This document shows positions 47,239-56,593 of a DNA stretch of 64,000 bases, piece after piece (the stretch's first letter is position 1; every line of letters begins with the position of its first letter). The notes beneath the pieces are model-generated. The model made no database searches, was not told where the DNA came from, and worked only from the letters and a program-made list of their open reading frames with translations. The position numbers and the translations under genes are program-made. The stretch covers positions 54,597-118,596 of the forward strand of contig CAJXUY010000014.1 in NCBI GenBank assembly GCA_913060665.1, read 5' to 3'. The stretch comes from an uncultured Oleiphilaceae bacterium. GTDB taxonomy: Bacteria; Pseudomonadota; Gammaproteobacteria; Pseudomonadales; Oleiphilaceae.

Positions 47239-47625
47239 ATGCAACAATCCCCTCGTGAAATTCTAGATAAATGGATGAAAGCCGTTAACGGCGCAAACGT
47301 AAAGGGCTTGCTCGATTTATATGATACTCAGGCTGTTTTGATACCTACTTTTTCAAACAGGGTGTTAAATACCCCCGAAAAGTTGCGAGATTATTTTGAA
47401 CGATTAGGTAGCCGGCCAGAACTGAGCATCGCCCTCCATGAGAAAACGCTAATCATTCAAGAGCTGCAAAATCAGTTCTATGCTCTGGGTGGGATCTACA
47501 ACTGGCGCTTTGCCGTTGACGATGAGTTACTTAACTTTGAGGCGCGTTTTAGCTATGTGGTAGATCTGTCAAAGCCAAGCCCCATTTTGCATCACCATTC
47601 ATCTCAAATACCACGGACACTGTGA
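47239..47625 (+). CDS. NTF2-like/SnoaL-type protein (DUF4440-like)
   Basis: 128-residue soluble protein with the NTF2 fold signature: REILDKWMKAVNGANVKGLLDLYDTQAVLIPTFS opening helix-loop, and IYNWRFAVDDELLNFEARFSYV as the last strand pair. It ends in HHHSSQIP. Small-molecule binding or a minor enzymatic role is possible. AAGGAAAA precedes the ATG. It follows cysS by about 87 bp and may be the last gene of the plus-strand zinc unit. Confidence 0.75.
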   Translation: MQQSPREILDKWMKAVNGANVKGLLDLYDTQAVLIPTFSNRVLNTPEKLRDYFERLGSRPELSIALHEKTLIIQELQNQFYALGGIYNWRFAVDDELLNFEARFSYVVDLSKPSPILHHHSSQIPRTL

Positions 47626-47865
47626 AAACCATTCGCTGAAGAGGCTCAATTTGTTTAGAGGTCTATGGTAAATACTTAAGCCAAGTAAGAAGTTTAAAAA
47701 CAAGACGCGGAATATCATAAACCCTAATAGAAAGATTTTCAGCCGCTTAAAAATTATAGCCTAGAACTTTGCTCAAGTAGTGTATACCGATATGGGTGAT
47801 GTCCTGACAAATTACACGTCATATTTCCGGCAAAAACTATTAGATATTCCAACTCAGCCATACCC

Positions 47866-48105
47866 TCAAAGCAAGTATTGTTTTTTGCCGACATTCCTGC
47901 AATTGATGGCGCAATTGAGAGTGTAAATTAACTCATCGCTGATAAATATCAGCTGGTTTTTGATGACTCGTTAATCGCTGATCTACAGCGTACCCCATCA
48001 CTCAAATCTGACCATGTTCATTATAATGATAAAGGATATCGTAAAATGGCCAGTGCTATTAACTTTGTAGGAAAATCTTCTTGTATTGTCTTAGCCCCTA
48101 CCTAA
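47866..48105 (+). pseudogene. Remnant of an SGNH/GDSL hydrolase
   Basis: C-terminal part of a TesA-like arylesterase: LIADKYQLVFDDSLIADLQR, then SDHVHYNDKGYRKMASAI, the conserved D-x-x-H-x-N block of the SGNH fold. One in-frame TAA (47929-47931) interrupts it and no N-terminal GDSL block is present. It lies in the 470-bp gap after the NTF2-like gene and abuts the opposite-strand M23 gene. Confidence 0.7.
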
Positions 48106-49031
48106 TCAGGCAAGTAGGGCATCAACCAGTCCCCTTTCTGAGGCGTAACCTGTTTATTTTCAGGTTGCAAAAACTTAAAGGGTACTGAGCGCCTTTGTCC
48201 GTTGTCATTATAAAGAATGGCAAAGTGCAGGTGTGGGCCGGTTGAGTAGCCTGTGTTGCCGGATAAACCAATAACTTGCCCTGCTGTTACCTTGTCGCCT
48301 GCCTTTACTTTTATGCCGCCCAGTAATAAATGCCCGTATAGGGCGTAGGTGCCATCATCATGGAGTACTTCTACCAGGTTGGCTTTATCAAGAAAGTAAG
48401 GGCTAGAGGTTCCTGCTAATACATAATTGTCCCGTGTTCTTATCACTACACCTTCTCTAACTGCGGTGATTTTCGTACCAACTAGCATGCCAATATCAAC
48501 TGCATATTGACTGCTGGGTGAGCGGTGGCTAAATCGTCCGTTAAAGCTTTGACTGATTCTCATCGGCTTATAATTGCTAAATGGTGGAAGAATCAGTGCG
48601 TTGTCTGGTTGTGCGTTAGGGTCGCCAATGACATACCGAAAGTGAACGTCCCTTTTAATGCGGCTATTTTGTTGGCTGAATAATATTTTGGTTGATAAAG
48701 GGGGAATGATCGTTGATGTAATTTTATTATTGGTTTCAATATCATATAAGAAACCTTGGGACGGGATGAGTAACGGGTTATGGGCCGTATAGTGTAAATG
48801 TCCGTTGGCGTATTTTACCGTAAGAAACGGCTTGGTTTTTGTTGTGATGAGCGCTGGTTTAAGGTTGAGTGTTTGAACAGGTATTTTACCCTGGGAGGGC
48901 TTTTTATCAGAGAAGTGCCACTTGCCTTGCTCGTCTTTATATTTATAAACCTGCCCATAAGCGGCATTAAAAAGCATTGATAAGGCGACCACTAAGAGAG
49001 TCGTGTGTGTTGTGGAAACTTTCATGATCAT
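48102..49031 (-). CDS. DUF4124-M23 peptidase-like protein
   Basis: Exported protein: signal peptide ending AAYGQ, a DUF4124 domain (VYKYKDEQGKWHFSDKKP), and a C-terminal M23/LytM domain. Ligands Asp179, His234 and His267/His269 (TGPHLHF) are present, but the first His is replaced by Gln175 in SSQYAVDIG, so zinc binding is uncertain; many proteins of this subfamily share the change. The start overlaps the upstream DUF4124 gene by 4 bases. Likely a cell-wall binding or hydrolytic protein. Confidence 0.85.
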   Translation of the reverse strand: MIMKVSTTHTTLLVVALSMLFNAAYGQVYKYKDEQGKWHFSDKKPSQGKIPVQTLNLKPALITTKTKPFLTVKYANGHLHYTAHNPLLIPSQGFLYDIETNNKITSTIIPPLSTKILFSQQNSRIKRDVHFRYVIGDPNAQPDNALILPPFSNYKPMRISQSFNGRFSHRSPSSQYAVDIGMLVGTKITAVREGVVIRTRDNYVLAGTSSPYFLDKANLVEVLHDDGTYALYGHLLLGGIKVKAGDKVTAGQVIGLSGNTGYSTGPHLHFAILYNDNGQRRSVPFKFLQPENKQVTPQKGDWLMPYLPD

Positions 49032-49489
49032 TGGCAGTTCCTTCGAATCGATGTTTCTAGGGATTGTACCCGTTGTTTTCTGGTTGCTTCGCTGATGTTA
49101 AGGTCTTTTCCATGCTCATCTACAAACACTACGCGGCCTTTAATTATCTTGAGTTGTTGGCGTGCACCTTCACACCAGTCGTTTAGTGAAGGCCGGTTTT
49201 TTTGACTTCCTTTCCAGTCGTCGATTTGCTTTTTCTTTTCAGCGTCTTTACGTTGTTCGTGCCGCAACATGATGTCAGGTGAGCTGTAATCGCTGGTAAT
49301 GTTAATTCGATCGAGTTTTTCAGAAATGTCTTTTGATTCCATTTTTTCGGGTGGTCTATCGCCAAAATGGGTTCTGCCCTGCTTGTCGGTCCATTGATAA
49401 ACTTCAGATAGTGCCGGTGAAGAGATGGCAGACATCAGCATAAAAAGGGCTGAGCCCCTTTTATGAAAAAACGCTCGTATCATACCCAC
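49028..49489 (-). CDS. DUF4124 exported protein
   Basis: 153 residues: signal peptide ending near SPALSE, then the DUF4124 core VYQWTDKQGRTHFGDRPP, a basic/acidic helical tail and a final Cys pair (DWCEGARQQ, IRRNC). Function of the domain is unknown; it occurs in secreted or periplasmic proteins. It overlaps both neighbours (10 bases with the ATPase gene), giving a compact three-gene minus-strand unit. Confidence 0.8.
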   Translation of the reverse strand: MGMIRAFFHKRGSALFMLMSAISSPALSEVYQWTDKQGRTHFGDRPPEKMESKDISEKLDRINITSDYSSPDIMLRHEQRKDAEKKKQIDDWKGSQKNRPSLNDWCEGARQQLKIIKGRVVFVDEHGKDLNISEATRKQRVQSLETSIRRNCQ

Positions 49490-52179
49490 TTCAACCTAAA
49501 CACTTCTTTTAAGCCTGACAAAATAAAGGTAGGCAGTGCCGCTATGCAAAATGTCATTAATAGGTGCTTGACGTGCAGGGGCTCGGTTCCGAATACAAGC
49601 GAACCTAAAGGGCTATAAATTAACCCTAAAGATAGAATCAATGAACCGGCTACGGCAACCAGCAGATATTGGTTGCTAAAAGGACTGCGACGGTACAGTG
49701 AGGTAAATGTGCGCGCATCAAATATATGGAATATTTGACCAAAAATAAGGGTCATAAAGGCGACGGTTTGTGCATACGCTAAGGTTGCGCCGTTGTCTAA
49801 GGCCACTTGAAATAGATAGTATGTGATAAACCCCATGACTAATCCGCGAATTAAAATTTTACTAGCGAGACTGTCTGCAAAGAAACCATCGTTACTGTCT
49901 ACCGGTTTGCGCTGCATTATGCCCGGCTCTTCGTTATCTACCCCTAATGCAAGTGCGGGGATGCCGTCACTTACCAGGTTGACCCATAAAATCATTAACG
50001 GCGCGAGTGTCAGTAGAGGGTCATCCCCCATCAGTAAAAAGGCAAATAACAAGGCGCTGACTTCACTGACGTTAGCGGTTAGCGCTTGTCGAATAAATTT
50101 GCGCATATTATCGTAAATACGGCGACCTTCTCGCACTGCTTTTACGATGGTTGAAAAGTTGTCATCTAATAGAATGAGATCGGCAGCGTCTTTGGCAACA
50201 TCGGTTCCCGCGATACCCATTGCCACTCCGATATTCGCTGAGCGCAGTGCAGGTGCATCGTTTACGCCATCTCCTGTCATGGAGACTACTTCGCCATTGG
50301 ATTGGAGGGCTTTTACTATTCGTAATTTATGTTTAGGGGTAACACGGGCGAACACTACGGTATTTTTTACGCTTTCTGCTAGCTCGATATCACTGAGGGC
50401 GTCGAGTTCTGTACCTGTAATAACGTTGTCGTTATCGTTACGTTTTACACCAATTTGCTTGGCAATAGCCTCTGCTGTACCGGCATGATCCCCTGTGATC
50501 ATGATGGTTCTAATTCCCGCCGTGTGGCATTCCTCTACGGCCAAGGGAACCTCTGTGCGAGGTGGGTCCATAATGCCGTGAATACCCAAAAAGGTGAAGC
50601 CGCTTTCTAGTTCTTCTTGGGGTTTGTCTAAATCGCTTTCATCTATTTGTTTGAACGCTACCGCTAGTGTGCGTAGGGCTTTTGCTGAAAAGTTGTTGAT
50701 AGCGTTTAACGCGGGTTGTGAACTTTCGTCTGTTAGCGGGACGGAGTCGTTGTCACTGAATACCGAAATACTGCGTTTTAATATGACATCGGGTGCGCCC
50801 TTGGCTATCACGTAGTAATTACCGTCTGTTGCCTTGGCGATAACACTCATCAGTTTTCGGGTTGAATCAAACGGAAAGCTCTTCAGTAATTCACTGCCTT
50901 CATCCAATATGCTTTGCTTGGTAATACCTGCTTTGGCGGCCACCACTGCCAAAGCGCCTTCTGTTGGCATGCCTTGTATGCCATGTCGGCCTTTTTCGCT
51001 GACAATAATAGCGTCATTACATGCAGCAGACATTTTCAATAAATGGGAAAGTGAGCGGGAGTCTTGTACGTTCACCTTGCTTTTGGATGTGTCTAAAAAC
51101 TCACCTACAGGTTCGTATCCTTCGCCTGTTACATCAAAATAGTGACCGCCACTATACATCGATAATACCTGCATTTTATTCTGAGTAAGTGTGCCGGTTT
51201 TATCTGAACAAATAACGGTGGCAGAACCTAGTGTTTCAACGGAGGCGAGTTTTCGGGTGAGTGCTTTGTTGACGACCATGCGCTTAGCACCTAGGGTGAG
51301 CACAATGGTGACGACGGTGACCAACCCTTCTGGAATAGCTGCAACGGTAAGCGAAATACCGGTGTTAATGATTTCTATCCAGTCCATACCCTGGTGAATA
51401 CCAATACCGATAATCGCTGCGACGATAATAAGTGCGGCGGCAATAAGTATGCGAGAGAGCGCATCAACACGCTGTTGCATCGGTGTTTTGGTCTCTTCTG
51501 CGGTATAAAGCATGGTGGCTATCTGACCCATTTGGGTGTCCATGCCGGTACCGACCACTAACCCTATGCCGTGGCCAGTAGATACGATAGTGCCCATAAA
51601 GGCCATATTTAGCTGATCTCCTAACGGCACTTCTTGAGCATCGATGGCAGCAGTATCTTTTTCTGATGGAACCGACTCACCGGTCAGCGCGGCTTCATCT
51701 ATTTGAAGTTGAGTCGCTTCAATTAGGCGCATATCGGCGGGCACAATAGAGCCAGTATCAAGCTTTACAATATCGCCGGGCACAATGTTAGCGGCGGCTT
51801 TTTTACACCACTCTCCGCCGCTCCGAACAAGTGCCATGGGCGCAGACATATCATTCAGTGAGTCCATGGATTTTTGCATATTAATTTCTTGAACGAACGA
51901 AATTAATACATTGATTAAGACAATAACGGCGATGGCGATGGCATCGATAAGGTGGCCGGTATACATCGACAGCAGTGCGCCGATAAAGAGAATAATAATA
52001 AGAGGGCTTTTAAGCTGGTTAAATAACAATACATACCACGGTGTTTTTTCTTCACCGCTTAGTTCGTTTAAACCAAATTCCTCAATACGAGCAGAGCTGA
52101 TATCGTTTGGTAGGCCAGTCGCCTCATCCGATTTAAGCCTAGCAAGAGCCTCTTTAGTAGAAACGCTATACCACTTCAT
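49480..52179 (-). CDS. P-type cation-transporting ATPase (Ca2+/SERCA-like, P2A)
   Basis: Inner-membrane P-type ATPase of 899 residues. Phosphorylation loop CSDKTGTLTQNKM with the catalytic Asp, TGES actuator motif, MITGDH, and TGDGVNDAPALR hinge are all intact. The N-terminus (NDISSARIEEFGLNEL) and the PEGL motif in transmembrane helix 4 (VAAIPEGLVTVV) place it with Ca2+/Mn2+ pumps of the PMR1/SERCA group. The last 10 bases overlap the DUF4124 gene. Its likely substrate is Ca2+ or Mn2+, which is inference from the family. Confidence 0.92.
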   Translation of the reverse strand: MKWYSVSTKEALARLKSDEATGLPNDISSARIEEFGLNELSGEEKTPWYVLLFNQLKSPLIIILFIGALLSMYTGHLIDAIAIAVIVLINVLISFVQEINMQKSMDSLNDMSAPMALVRSGGEWCKKAAANIVPGDIVKLDTGSIVPADMRLIEATQLQIDEAALTGESVPSEKDTAAIDAQEVPLGDQLNMAFMGTIVSTGHGIGLVVGTGMDTQMGQIATMLYTAEETKTPMQQRVDALSRILIAAALIIVAAIIGIGIHQGMDWIEIINTGISLTVAAIPEGLVTVVTIVLTLGAKRMVVNKALTRKLASVETLGSATVICSDKTGTLTQNKMQVLSMYSGGHYFDVTGEGYEPVGEFLDTSKSKVNVQDSRSLSHLLKMSAACNDAIIVSEKGRHGIQGMPTEGALAVVAAKAGITKQSILDEGSELLKSFPFDSTRKLMSVIAKATDGNYYVIAKGAPDVILKRSISVFSDNDSVPLTDESSQPALNAINNFSAKALRTLAVAFKQIDESDLDKPQEELESGFTFLGIHGIMDPPRTEVPLAVEECHTAGIRTIMITGDHAGTAEAIAKQIGVKRNDNDNVITGTELDALSDIELAESVKNTVVFARVTPKHKLRIVKALQSNGEVVSMTGDGVNDAPALRSANIGVAMGIAGTDVAKDAADLILLDDNFSTIVKAVREGRRIYDNMRKFIRQALTANVSEVSALLFAFLLMGDDPLLTLAPLMILWVNLVSDGIPALALGVDNEEPGIMQRKPVDSNDGFFADSLASKILIRGLVMGFITYYLFQVALDNGATLAYAQTVAFMTLIFGQIFHIFDARTFTSLYRRSPFSNQYLLVAVAGSLILSLGLIYSPLGSLVFGTEPLHVKHLLMTFCIAALPTFILSGLKEVFRLKWV

Positions 52180-52434
52180 ACTCTCTCCTAGTATCTATTT
52201 AGGGTGCCCAAAGCGAAAAATCATCATAGATTCAAAGGGTAGCACAGATAATGCTGTGCTAGCAGCCAATATGATTATGATTAATAGCTAAAATAACGAG
52301 GTTTTTCGAGATAAGGTAATGAGCCTAAAAGAGGTTAACACCCGCTTATATTAACGATTCTTTTGTCCTAATGTAGCTTATACTAATTAGCGTTGACCCA
52401 TTGGCATATAGGTTAAGAGGTAGAATAACAGAGC

Positions 52435-53892
52435 ATGAGTGAGTCTGAGAGCAAATCAGCCCGTTTTTTTAATCGCACCTATGAAAAGATGGGGACGCTG
52501 ACCAAGGATAGTTTAGCGGGGATCGAAAAGCTTAGAGATAAGCGGTTCTGTATCGGCATTACAGGGCTTAGCCAGAGCGGTAAATCTACATTTATCACTA
52601 GTTTGATTAATCAACTACAGCAGCATAAAACATCTAGTTTACCGGGTTTCTCCCCCGTGCTTTCTGAGCGTTTGCTAAACGTGAAAATTCACCCGCTAGA
52701 TGATAAACATTTGTTGCCCTTTCCCTACGAGGAATCTTATAGGGGGATAACGGGTTTAGATCCACAATGGCCTGATTCGACGAAAGACCTTAGTGGTTGT
52801 TTGCTAGAGTTACGGCTGGCAAAAGGTGCGCGTAAACTAACCCCATTTAGTGGTGAGCAGTCTTCACTGTATTTGGAAATTAGAGATTATCCGGGAGAGT
52901 GGCTTTTGGATCTTCCTTTGCGGGATATGACTTATTCACGCTGGTGTGCTCAGTGTAATGCTCAATATAACCAGCATCCACGTACTGAGTTATTGGGGGG
53001 ACTATTGAATGAGTTACAACAACTTGACCCGTTAGCGACGGTTGATGAAACAAAACTCAATACGCTGAATACGCGCTTTGTTAAGTTTCTTCATGATTGT
53101 AAATATAGCGATCGAAGCCTTAGCTTAATTCAACCAGGGCGGTTTCTGATCCCGGGCGATGTAGAAGATTTAAGTGTTTTATGTTTTGTACCTTTACTAA
53201 AGTGCGGTAGTTACACCGAAGGTCAGTTGGATGCAGCGGATGAGAATACCTATTTCAAATTCTGTGAGCGTCGTTATAAACGGTATGTTAAAGAGTTGGT
53301 GGAGCCATTTTATAAAACATTTTTTAGTCGTATCGATCGACAGTTGATATTAGTAGATGTGGTGAGCGCGCTCAATGCGGGCCCGGAATATGTTGATGAT
53401 ATGCGTCAAGCACTTACCAACATTACCGACAGTTTTGCCTATGGGCGTCAAAATAGGTTCTTGCAGTTATTCAAGCCAAAAATAGATAAGGTCGTCTTTG
53501 CGGCCACTAAGATTGACCAAGTCGTGTCTGAAGATCATGAAGCGGTGCGGCAGTTATTGTCTTTGTTGGTCAAGCAGGCCTATAACAACGCACAACATGA
53601 GGGTGTACTGCCGTTATGTGAGGCGGCCGCGGCGGTTCGTTCTTCAAAGGAGGTTGAGCATGATGGCGAACAAGGCATCACCGGCGTTAGTCTTGACGGT
53701 TCTCCTATTGGATATATGCATCCAACCATACCACCTCGCATACCCGAAGGTGACGAATGGAAGCCTTTTACTGAGTGGAGGATTCCTTTATTAAAACCAC
53801 CGAAGGGGTTGTCCTATCAAAACGCTGATTCCATTCCCCATATTCGCCTTGATACAGTATTGAATGCCTTAATTGGGGATAAATGCGTATGA
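52435..53892 (+). CDS. ycjX: YcjX-like P-loop protein (DUF463)
   Basis: Cytoplasmic P-loop NTPase-like protein of the YcjX family, 485 residues. Walker A GLSQSGKS lies at 44-51; the conserved LLDLPLRDMTYSRWCAQCNAQY and the middle GRQNRFLQLFKPKIDKVVFAATK blocks fit DUF463. The ycjX-ycjF pair is classically part of the phage-shock regulon, but no pspABC is near. Its stop overlaps the ycjF start by 4 bases (ATGA at 53889) or 10 bases if the upstream ATG is used. Confidence 0.9.
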   Translation: MSESESKSARFFNRTYEKMGTLTKDSLAGIEKLRDKRFCIGITGLSQSGKSTFITSLINQLQQHKTSSLPGFSPVLSERLLNVKIHPLDDKHLLPFPYEESYRGITGLDPQWPDSTKDLSGCLLELRLAKGARKLTPFSGEQSSLYLEIRDYPGEWLLDLPLRDMTYSRWCAQCNAQYNQHPRTELLGGLLNELQQLDPLATVDETKLNTLNTRFVKFLHDCKYSDRSLSLIQPGRFLIPGDVEDLSVLCFVPLLKCGSYTEGQLDAADENTYFKFCERRYKRYVKELVEPFYKTFFSRIDRQLILVDVVSALNAGPEYVDDMRQALTNITDSFAYGRQNRFLQLFKPKIDKVVFAATKIDQVVSEDHEAVRQLLSLLVKQAYNNAQHEGVLPLCEAAAAVRSSKEVEHDGEQGITGVSLDGSPIGYMHPTIPPRIPEGDEWKPFTEWRIPLLKPPKGLSYQNADSIPHIRLDTVLNALIGDKCV

Positions 53893-54974
53893 GTATTAAA
53901 CACCGAAAACAAGCGCGTGACATCGATATTGCTTCAGAGTCTTTAACGGTAAAAACAGAGTCTTCAACGGTTAAAAAGGCGGCACGAAAGGCAAAAACCT
54001 TCGTCCCTGATCAGACTGGTGCTTTTGATGATGTCCCTGAATCGATTACGGCAGGTGAGCGCTTGCCTCATATTTCAGAGTACTCGGGTATAAGTTTGGA
54101 GGCCATCCCCGTCAAGGGCCTAAAGTCGTTTATCGTTGGATTTGGTTGCTTGTTATTGGTGTTGGTGGGGTGGGAGGCCTTTAGCGTTTTTCAATTTGCG
54201 TTAGACATGCATTGGCTTTTTGCGAGTGGCTTTGTTGCATTGTTAGCGGTGGTGTTAGGGCTAGGGGGGCGCCTTTTACGTAGTTATTTGTATGACAAAG
54301 AAAACCTAAGTGCCTTGGCGCATATTCAGCAACAAGCCGGTCGTTTGAGTGATGCCCATGATATCGGCAATGCTAAGTTGTTTATCAAAGAGCTTAAACG
54401 TTTCTATGACGAAAAACCTCAAGCTGTTTACTTTCAACGGTGTATTGAGGTGCTGCCAGACTACAGCAATGACCGAGAAGTTATCAATCATATCGAAGCT
54501 GTGTTTCTACAGCCTTTAGATAAAGAAGCTCAGCGGAGAATATCTAACTACAGCCTACAAACGGGAGCGGCGGTTGCTGTGAGTCCATGGGCCTCTTTAG
54601 ATATGCTGCTGTCGCTTTGGCGCAGTATTAAAATGATTGATGATGTGGCGCAGGTTTATGGTATGCGGCCTTCAATAACTAATCGTTATAAATTACTGAA
54701 GTTGGTTATTCATCAATTAGCTTTTGTGGGAGCGACTGAAATTGTGATTGACCAAGTGATGGATGAGTTTGGCTCATCGACCTTAACCAGCATGGCCAGC
54801 GTAAGGCTAGGGCAGGGGTTAGGGGCAGGAATATATACTGCGAGGATTGGCGTCGCCGCGATGAAAGTGAGCCGGCCTATTGCATTTTCAAAGGACACTC
54901 AGCCAAAAACAAAATCTATTATTAAGTCTATGATCGAAAATTTGAAGGGGATGATGGTACGTCGCAAATTGTGA
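53889..54974 (+). CDS. ycjF: YcjF/DUF697 inner-membrane protein
   Basis: Membrane protein of the TIGR01620/DUF697 group: a charged N-terminal 80 residues, two adjacent helices (LKSFIVGFGCLLLVLVGWEAF and MHWLFASGFVALLAVVLG), then a C-terminal DUF697 domain with more hydrophobic segments. The partner ycjX overlaps it by 4 bases, so the two proteins are probably coupled. Role in stress or envelope is unproven. Confidence 0.88.
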   Translation: MSIKHRKQARDIDIASESLTVKTESSTVKKAARKAKTFVPDQTGAFDDVPESITAGERLPHISEYSGISLEAIPVKGLKSFIVGFGCLLLVLVGWEAFSVFQFALDMHWLFASGFVALLAVVLGLGGRLLRSYLYDKENLSALAHIQQQAGRLSDAHDIGNAKLFIKELKRFYDEKPQAVYFQRCIEVLPDYSNDREVINHIEAVFLQPLDKEAQRRISNYSLQTGAAVAVSPWASLDMLLSLWRSIKMIDDVAQVYGMRPSITNRYKLLKLVIHQLAFVGATEIVIDQVMDEFGSSTLTSMASVRLGQGLGAGIYTARIGVAAMKVSRPIAFSKDTQPKTKSIIKSMIENLKGMMVRRKL

Positions 54975-55103
54975 GTGTGTTTGCTAACTTCTAAGTTGAC
55001 TAAAAGGTAATCAATTATTGAGATTTATACTATACTTATTCTACTAAAATCGTTACGGCGATGAGCGACGGTTACACAATATCCTTTAAATGGAGGCTTC
55101 CTT

Positions 55104-56369
55104 ATGGAGTTCCAAAATAAGCGAATTGTTATATGTTGTGATGGCACATGGAATAAACCTGATAGTGAACCGACTAATGTTGTTAAGCTAGCAAGAGGTA
55201 TATTGCCTTTTGCGAATAACTGTCATCAGGTTGTATTTTATGATCAAGGAGTGGGAACCGAAGGATTGTTTGATAAATATATCGGCGGTGCTTTTGGTGT
55301 GGGGGTTGCGAAAAACATTCTCGATGCTTACCGCTTTATAGTCCACAACTACCAAGGGGGTGATGAGATATATTGTTTTGGTTTTAGTCGAGGGGCCTAC
55401 ACTGTCAGGGCGCTTGGCGGTCTATTGAACACCATAGGGTTGCTACCCAAGAATCAGCTAGAATACCTTTCAGACGCTTATGGGTACTACAGAACTCACC
55501 CAGAAAAACGAGCGGCCAATATCTACAGTGATTACCTACGCCCAAATGTTAAAATGATGGGCGTATGGGATACTGTAGGGGCCTTAGGCTCCCCGACTCC
55601 TTTTGTTGGTAAAATCGCGAAACGGCGCTGGGTTGGTTTTTTTGATACATCACTCTCTTCTTATATAAAGAACGCCTATCAGGCGTTAGCCATTGATGAA
55701 AAACGCCAACCGTTCAAGGCGGATTTATGGACGGGTAAAATCAATGATGACCAATGCGTTGAACAACGTTGGTTCCCAGGTGTGCATTCCAACATTGGGG
55801 GCGGGTATGATGATGTAGGGCTTTCTGACCTGACATTAGCGTGGATGGTTGAAAAATCCCAGCACTTAGACCTTGGTTTTGAAACGGCATTTGTTAAAGG
55901 CTTAACACCCTGTTTTGATGGTGAGCTATATGATTCGTTTTCACCGGTCTATCACTTATTTAAGACTATTAAACGAGACACGGGCGTAAGATCGCTTGGT
56001 GGCGACATTGATAACCCGCCTTTAAATGTTCGTATTGATCAAAGCGCGTTCTTTCGTACTAGCATTTTGGCAGGTTACCAGCCTGAAAACCTATTAGAAA
56101 AGCACTTAGAACAAGAAGCTCATTTGAAGGCAGCGGTTTTGTCTAGGGCATTTATTCGAGAGTCAACACCGGGGCTTGTTGCAGACGTCGAATTTGGTGA
56201 ATCGTTATTTAAGTGTGAAGTGGTTAATATATCTGAGGGAGGGTTACAGCTTATTTATGATGGGGAGATTTTCGGGCCAGTACAAATCAGCTCTCCCGAA
56301 TTCAAAACCAAAGTCGCCAACATCGCATGGCACCGGAAGAGCCAATATGGTTTACAGTTTGCTGCGTGA
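55104..56369 (+). CDS. DUF2235 hydrolase fused to a PilZ domain
   Basis: 421-residue fusion. Residues 1-330 are a DUF2235 alpha/beta hydrolase (Tle1-type phospholipase relatives): CCDGTWNKPDSEPTNVVKL at the start, YDQGVGTEG, and the nucleophile elbow GFSRG with Ser95. Residues about 345-421 are PilZ-like: Arg348-x3-Arg352 and Asn375-x-Ser377-x2-Gly380 are the c-di-GMP-binding signatures. There is no signal peptide. GGAGG lies 10 bases before the ATG. It stands alone, with no T6SS genes in view. A c-di-GMP-controlled lipase or esterase would be unusual. Confidence 0.82.
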   Translation: MEFQNKRIVICCDGTWNKPDSEPTNVVKLARGILPFANNCHQVVFYDQGVGTEGLFDKYIGGAFGVGVAKNILDAYRFIVHNYQGGDEIYCFGFSRGAYTVRALGGLLNTIGLLPKNQLEYLSDAYGYYRTHPEKRAANIYSDYLRPNVKMMGVWDTVGALGSPTPFVGKIAKRRWVGFFDTSLSSYIKNAYQALAIDEKRQPFKADLWTGKINDDQCVEQRWFPGVHSNIGGGYDDVGLSDLTLAWMVEKSQHLDLGFETAFVKGLTPCFDGELYDSFSPVYHLFKTIKRDTGVRSLGGDIDNPPLNVRIDQSAFFRTSILAGYQPENLLEKHLEQEAHLKAAVLSRAFIRESTPGLVADVEFGESLFKCEVVNISEGGLQLIYDGEIFGPVQISSPEFKTKVANIAWHRKSQYGLQFAA

Positions 56370-56593
56370 TGTGGTTTAGGTGTACATCGAGTATCTATGT
56401 TAGCGATTTTTCTAGCGATTAATAGGTCGTGTTTGTGTGATAGGATTGAGATATTTGATATAAGAATCTCATACAGTCTACAATGTCGTTTCTTAATAAG
56501 ATAATAGGGTTTCACCTAAATTAATGAGTCCCGCAATAGTTTGCTCGAACATTGCGATCTTATAGTGAGCTGTGTGATTGGGAAATTACAATA

